Below, piece by piece: positions 16,958-21,554 of a DNA stretch of 21,554 nt. Under the pieces are notes generated by a model. It was not told the origin of the DNA. It saw nothing but the letters and a program-made list of their open reading frames with translations, and did not search any database. The stretch is from contig JALLAZ010015602.1 in NCBI GenBank assembly GCA_036939755.1, positions 1 to 21,554 of the forward strand, read 5' to 3'. The stretch is from Stephanodiscus triporus. Its lineage: Eukaryota; Bacillariophyta; Thalassiosirophyceae; Thalassiosirales; Thalassiosiraceae. Position numbers and translations under genes: made by a program. Each line of letters begins with the position of its first letter. Positions within the stretch are counted from its first letter, which is position 1.

Positions 16958-19900
16958 TTACTGCAGTTCCTGCTCATTATGTTGACGTCTTCTCAACACT
17001 ACCACATCTGTTTTGGTGTTTCCATCATCACTGCTGCTATTCTCGCTCTTCTTTTTGAGTAGCTTCTTGGTCGGCAAGGACGTTGGGTTCTTGGAAGTTG
17101 GCAAGGACGTTGGGTTCTCGGAGGGATTCTCGCTGGGGTTCTCGGAAGGATTCTCGCTGGGGTTCTCGGAGGGATTCTCGCTGGGGTTCTCGGAGGGATT
17201 CTCGCTGGGGTTCTCGGAGGGATTCTCGCTGGGGTTCTCGGAGGGAATCTCGCTGGGGTTCTCGGAGGGATTCTCGCTGGGGTTCTCGGAGGGATTCTTG
17301 GTACAAGAGCCATTAATGCATTCTTCATCTAAACCATAGAAGGAAAACCAAAATGGTCAAAATCGAATGTTTTCAAACATGCTTTGATAATGAGGAGCAA
17401 TCAAATTGAAAACGTACCAAAACCGCAGCCGCATCTTGACCCACATCTCTGAGCGTCAGGGCAACAAGAGCCATCAAGGCATGTACTTGCTAAACCATAG
17501 AAGGAAAACCAAAATGGTCAAAGTCGAATGTTTTCAAACGTACTTTGAAAATGAGGAGCAATCAAATTGAAAACGTACCAATACCGCAGCCACAGCTAGA
17601 CCCACATCTCTGAGCGTCAGGGCAACAAGAGCCACCAATGCACGTTTCCGCTAAACCAGAAAAGGAAAACCAAAATGGTCAAAATCGAATGTTTTCAAAC
17701 GTACTATAAAATGAGGGGCAATCGAATTGAAAACGTACCAACACCGCAGCCGCATCTTGACCCACAAGGTTTAGAGCAGCTTGGCTGGTCACTGGGGCTC
17801 TCAGAGGGATTCTCACTGGGGTTCTCAGAGGGATTCTCGCTGGGGTTCTCGGAGGGATTCTCACTGGGGTTCTCGGAGGGATTCTCGCTGGGGTTCTCGG
17901 AGGGATTCTCGCTGGGGTTCTCGGAGGGATTCTCGCTGGGGTTCTCGGCGGGATTCTCGCTGGGGTTCTCGGAGGGATTCTTGCTGGGACTTTTTATGGG
18001 ACTTGCAGTTGTGGGGCTAGCAGTTGTGGGACTTGCAGTTGCTGTGGGCAGCTTCGTCGTGGGAAATGTTGTGGGAGTATTCGTGGGACTAGCAGTTGTG
18101 GGACTTTGTGTGGGACTTGCAGTTGTGGGACTGGCAGTTGTGGTACACGTTTTTTGACCATTACATGTTGGACTGTTGCAGTTACTACTACAGGATAAAC
18201 CGGCGCAGCACGTAGGATTTTTATCACCACAAGAATTACCCAATTGGCTGCAGGTTGCTGTGGGCAGCTTTGTCGTGGGAAAAGTTGTGGGATGTGCAGT
18301 TGTGGGACTAGCAGTCGTGGGACTTGTAGTTGGCTTCTTATTATTTTGTAACTTCCGGGCAATCTTTGGTCGGTTGCAAAAGGGGGTTGTTAAAATTTTC
18401 TTTTTTTCATTGGACAACACTTGTAGGGTGTTATACTGACTTACATTTGCTGTGCCTCTCAAGGTTCGTCCATTCAAAGTACTGCCAGAATATATGGAAA
18501 GTACCTTCCACCCTTCTTGCATAGAAGCATCATTCTCAATATCAAATCCTTGTTCTTTCCACCCTTTAATACGCCGATCATGAATACCATCATTCATATC
18601 GTTGTCGCTCTCTCCACTGCTAATGATACTCTGGATAGGTACCAACTCATTGCCTCCTACCTGCTACGTGAGAAAAGATGGAGAGAGGAATGAATTGAGA
18701 GGTTTCACAGAGCATAGTAGAATAATACAAGACAGAGTGATGTCGGTTTTCTTACCTTGACAAGTTTTGTAATCATTGATGGTTTCGCCATAGCAGCATT
18801 GGTTCCTCTGATGCTCTCGTGGACAGCGCGATGATTTTCTCCCACTTCATCATATCCAAAAACACAGCCATGGCTAGTCAAAAAAGCGAAGAATACAAAG
18901 CGCGAAAGGGTGATGGGGAATGGCATCATCATCTTCCATCCACCTTGAATGACGATGGTGCGTTGACAAGAGGCTCTACCGAAAGCGAAGATGATCATGG
19001 AGATGGCAACAAACAGCGCAGCTGCATAAGGCACCAAACTTTGCACAATCAAGGCATCATCTTCATGTTGATCTGCGCAAACGTCATGGTTGATGATACC
19101 CTCAATCGAGTACGTCATGACATGATCAAAGACCGATGGGATGTTGATCATCTCTCCGTCCCATCTATCCTCAAGTGCGTATGTCTTCGGGATCTCGACG
19201 GAATGCTGATTCATGAGATTCTTGGCTCCGCCACCGAGATTGATAAACATCTAGATTTGTCATGAGAGTAAAAGAGAGGGAAAATGCAAGAGGCAGCCGT
19301 TAGAATGAATGAACATCCAATCACAGGTAGTTAGAGCACATCATCCTCTACTGGGGAATGACCCTCCCCCACCAGAGCATCCGAAGGCACATGTTTAACC
19401 CCACCTGCCTCGACACCCATATCTGGCAGGACCTCGACCCTCCCCTGGATCCAATGCTGTCGAGGCCCAACGCGCGCGAAGATTGACACAAAATAGGGCA
19501 CTTATAACTGCCGACGACAATCGCGAAGAACAACGAGGGGACACACAACCCCGTGCTTCGACATGAACAGCGACCAGTCGGCTCCAAGAACTCGCTTACC
19601 TGTTCTTCAAAAGGCTTCATGGAGAATTCCGTGATGAGGAGCGCGTATGTCTTCGGTAACATCTTGAGGAAATAATGAAGCACAGGATTCTTGGGATCAT
19701 TACTCTGCGAGATCTCGGGGGAACGCTGATTCATGATGTTTCTGACATGATTAAAGACCGATGGGATGTCAATCATCTCTCCGTCACAGCTATGGTCGAG
19801 TGCGTATGTCTTCGGTATCTTGAGGGAACGCTGATTCATGAGATTCTTGGCTCCGCCAATCATCTAGGAGAGAGAAAGAGAGAGAGAGGATATGCAAGAG

Positions 19901-21331
19901 GCAGTCATTAGAGAATAAATGAGTATCAAATCGCAAGTAGAGCACATCATCTTCTCTCAGGAATTAACCCTCTCCGACACATTTTCCGAAACGCGCTGGG
20001 AAGGTTTTAAAAATGACGACAAAAATGAGGCCCCTGCGCCCTGACGCCGCCTGCGGCGCCATCGTTGACCGAGACCAAACGCGACGAGGTTGAGAGCTAC
20101 GACATGGAGCCGGCTTCAAAACCTCGCTTACCTGTTGTTCATTGTGCTGAATGAATGGCGACGCCTCGGTCAGGAGCGCTTGTGTCTTCATCAAGAGATT
20201 CTTGAAAAGATTCTTGATGTTACTCTTCTGCGAGATCTCGGGATAACGCTGATTGATGAGGTCTCTGGCTCCTCCGCCGGGTATGATCATCATCTAGGTT
20301 CACGGAGCGAGAGAGCGAGAGAGAGAAAGAGATTGAGAATGCGTGGGAAGCAATCGTTAAAATTAATGAGCATCAAAACACCAGGGAGAGCTCATCAACT
20401 GCTCGGGAATGGGCCGATCAAAACTCACGTTGCCCTGGTCCTCCACCGTTGCCAATCCACTAAGACCTTCGAGCGCACCATCGAAAGCAGCCTTCATCGA
20501 AGGCATGCCATGGGCGGCATCGTTTGCCTGTGGGTATTCAAGGACGAAGAACGATCGTGGTTAGACAACGCCAGGCGTATAACACAAGTGGCGACACAAG
20601 GCCTGACAAAGAAAAATATCAAAGTTGGAGTTCCCCGAGCACTCCGGGAAGGAGCGACCCGGAGCCGGCGCCCAGACGGGTCCCGCCAGCTCGTCTGGCG
20701 ATAGGGTGTGCCGCCGGCGGCGCAGGGGCAGCGGTCGGAGACGTCGGTGGCGACGGGTGGATGAACGTCGAGGTTTTCCGCGGAAGATTCAGGGGAAAGG
20801 GACGCCCTTGCGCCCTCGAGTCAGGGGAGCGGCGGCGCCCGCCGTCGACGGTGACGACGGGGCGCCTCGGAGAGATCTTGGCCTTGGGGTCCTTGGGTGC
20901 TCTTCTTCCGCGCTCATTCGACCTGCGAAAATTCTCGTGGGTGGCGAGAGAATGGGAGGACGACGGCAATCAAGGCGGACGGCTTAGACGGACGGCGTCG
21001 CCGCACGAGTCGCGACGAGGATCGTCGTCGGGGCGGGCGGGCGGGCGGTGATCGGTCTCGGGGGGGAGGGGGGCGAGAGGAAGATGACGAGAAGAACAGC
21101 GAGAAGACGTGGCGCCATTGTCGACCGAGACCAAAAGCGACGAGGGTGAGAGCTACGACATGGAGCCGGCTCCAAAACCTGGCTTACCTGTTGTTCATCA
21201 TTGTGCTGAATGAATGACGCCTCGATGTGGAGCGCAGACGACATCCAGGGCGAACTGAAACCTTGGGCACAACAGGAGGCGACGCCTGAGCGCGCAAGAA
21301 GAGATGATAGTAGGACAAATGTGATTATCAT
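16958..21331 (-). CDS. Modular Cys-rich, NPSE-repeat membrane or surface protein (nine exons)
   Basis: Exons 21331-21188, 20527-20429, 20293-20132, 19863-19600, 19250-18756, 18660-17739, 17650-17579, 17489-17418 and 17328-16958, all GT-AG, make one open frame of 866 residues. Order: signal peptide (1-22); a small exon (49-81); duplicated exons 3-5 with GGxxxLxNQ and PKTYAL motifs (82-280); hydrophobic segments at about 295-314 and 333-355; a linker; Thr/Pro stalk (498-612) holding a Cys-rich knot-like domain (525-560); NPSE repeats (617-675); three Cys modules (C-x4-CC-x5-C-x3-C-x-C) ending exon 6 and filling exons 7 and 8; more NPSE repeats; a basic tail. I know no family match. A cell-wall or cell-surface role is inferred from signal, stalk and Cys modules. 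Alternative: two genes, the second starting at the MMM of residues 330-332, which is followed by a signal-like stretch. Confidence 0.68.
17112..17299. repeat. 24-bp coding minisatellite, copy in exon 9
   Basis: Nearly eight 24-bp units (plus-strand core GGTTCTCGGAGGGATTCTCG) encode NPSENPSE on the minus strand. Units differ by only a few bases, indicating recent expansion or conversion. Confidence 0.92.
17329..17777. repeat. Tandem exon-plus-intron duplication, 161-bp units
   Basis: Units 17329-17489 and 17490-17650, plus a truncated third from 17651, each contain an 88-89 bp intron and a 72-nt exon (the third only the exon's end). Introns are nearly identical, sharing the block AAAACCAAAATGGTCAAA. 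Each exon starts and ends in phase 1, so copies can be gained or lost without shifting the frame. Confidence 0.9.
17791..17989. repeat. 24-bp coding minisatellite, copy in exon 6
   Basis: About eight units of the same 24-bp repeat as at 17112-17299, encoding NPSE in the same reading phase within exon 6. The outermost units carry more substitutions (CTCAGAGGG, TTCTCACTG) than the central ones. Confidence 0.92.
18661..18666 (-). promoter_or_regulatory. Tandem TAGCAG splice acceptor of intron 5
   Basis: On the minus strand the intron ends TAGCAG before GTAGGAGGC. Either AG keeps the frame; using the first would add one Gln to exon 6. This is a NAGNAG arrangement, known in other genes to allow both products. 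Confidence 0.5.
19118..19253. repeat. Exon repeat unit (exon 5 copy)
   Basis: About 130 bp covering the first part of exon 5 and its acceptor, highly similar to 19743-19866 in exon 4. Both encode a GGAKNLMNQ...IPKTYAL...IPSVF block and begin with ATG immediately after the TAG acceptor. Confidence 0.85.
19743..19866. repeat. Exon repeat unit (exon 4 copy)
   Basis: Partner of 19118-19253. The similarity continues upstream into introns 3 and 4 (shared GCAAGAGGCAG and AGAGCACATCATC blocks), so whole intron-exon segments were duplicated. Confidence 0.85.
20055..20167. repeat. Exon-end plus intron-start duplication (exon 3/intron 3 copy)
   Basis: About 113 bp that include the end of exon 3 (FIQHNEQQ), its GTAAGC donor and the first part of intron 3. 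It is nearly identical to 21110-21223 at the end of exon 1 (FIQHNDEQQ). Confidence 0.9.
20528..21187 (-). other. Long GC-rich intron 1 of the modular gene
   Basis: 660 bp, much longer than the other introns (88-349 bp). The stretch 20640-21080 is strongly GC-rich with GGCGGC/CGACGG runs and contains composition-driven open frames on both strands that I do not accept as genes. An unrecognised extra exon cannot be excluded. Confidence 0.5.
21110..21223. repeat. Exon-end plus intron-start duplication (exon 1/intron 1 copy)
   Basis: Partner of 20055-20167, sharing GGCGCCAT, GACCGAGACCAAA, GAGAGCTACGACATGGAGCC and the CTTACCTGTTGTTCAT splice-donor region. Confidence 0.9.
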
Positions 21332-21507
21332 TGTTGACTTCCCTCTCGGTGCTGAGTGCTGAAATCGATAGGTTGAGACTTGTCGTCGAGGAAATCGAAA
21401 AATTATGGTAGGTACAGATCAGCATTATTATTTGCATACGAACAAACACCATGGTTGAGAGATGATTGACGAGAACACTGAAATGAGCTGCATGCAGGAG
21501 GGCCCGA

Positions 21508-21545
21508 GGGGCGCTTGCTCATTTTCCCCCCTAAATGAGCGCCCC
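21508..21545. repeat. Imperfect hairpin-forming inverted repeat at window edge
   Basis: GCTCATTT (21517-21524) and AAATGAGC (21533-21540) are perfect complements across an 8-base loop. Outside them GGGGC (21508-21512) and GCCCC (21541-21545) also pair if four bases bulge. Another AAATGAGC lies at 21481-21488. It could be the edge of a repeat continuing beyond the window. Confidence 0.5.
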
Positions 21546-21554
21546 GCGGAGCAA

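Noticed and set aside
17013..17339. Plus-strand Gly/Phe/Ser-rich repeat frame
   Set aside because: It is the antisense reading of the NPSE minisatellite; the minus-strand frame joins correctly to the spliced gene and to a plausible tail.
17329..17738. CRISPR-like regularly spaced repeats
   Set aside because: The 161-bp periodicity is explained by duplicated exon-intron units with splice signals, and the sequence is eukaryotic.
20524..21051. Plus-strand open frame of 175 codons in the GC-rich interval
   Set aside because: The composition is Arg/Gly/Pro-rich, it overlaps exon 2 and intron 1 of the minus-strand gene, and no domain is visible.

Overview
The window reads as nuclear DNA of a unicellular eukaryote, most likely a centric diatom. 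The reasons are compact genes on both strands, short introns (64-118 bp) with GTAAG/GTGAG donors, Thr/Pro-rich and Asn-Pro-Ser-Glu repeats in a probable surface protein, a ciliary-type RPGRIP1-like protein (centric diatoms keep flagellated sperm), and an active-looking PIF/Harbinger transposon. The assignment comes from gene content only; no search was run.

Layout: 3-110 is the 3' end of an unrecognised plus-strand gene. 373-1158 (+) encodes a small coiled-coil protein of unknown function. 1224-3308 (-) is a very GC-rich gene for a membrane-anchored Hsp70-type ATPase that stops where the nucleotide-binding domain ends. 3570-7481 is a complete PIF/Harbinger element: TTA target duplications, 48-bp terminal inverted repeats, a subterminal array of GCAAGATTT motifs, and two intact convergent genes (an accessory ORF and a DDE transposase). 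It sits between two divergent genes, the Hsp70-like gene and 7673-8194 (+), a small tRNA-splicing-endonuclease-type protein with the Tyr/His/Lys triad.

8299-11244 (-, two exons) is an RPGRIP1-like coiled-coil/C2 protein. A 197-bp divergent promoter separates it from 11442-12093 (+, two exons), an Mpv17/PMP22-family membrane protein. That gene converges with 12133-15470 (-, four exons), a class I ribonucleotide reductase large subunit with all catalytic residues visible and a long N-terminal extension that starts with a hydrophobic, signal-like segment. The two stop codons are only 39 bp apart.

15471-16957 has no convincing intact gene: it holds a CTC microsatellite and coding-like, frameshifted fragments. 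16958-21331 (-) can be assembled into one nine-exon, 866-residue gene in which every splice site is GT-AG and the frame stays open throughout. It has a signal peptide, duplicated exons that each start with ATG right after the acceptor, two hydrophobic segments, a Thr/Pro stalk, Asn-Pro-Ser-Glu minisatellite repeats, and Cys-rich modules carried on tandemly duplicated 72-nt symmetric exons with near-identical introns. This gene is the most unusual object in the window: exon duplication can be read directly from the DNA. An alternative is that it is two genes, the second starting inside exon 5.

Exon boundaries were worked out by eye from frame, splice consensus and family alignment from memory; none is confirmed by transcripts.
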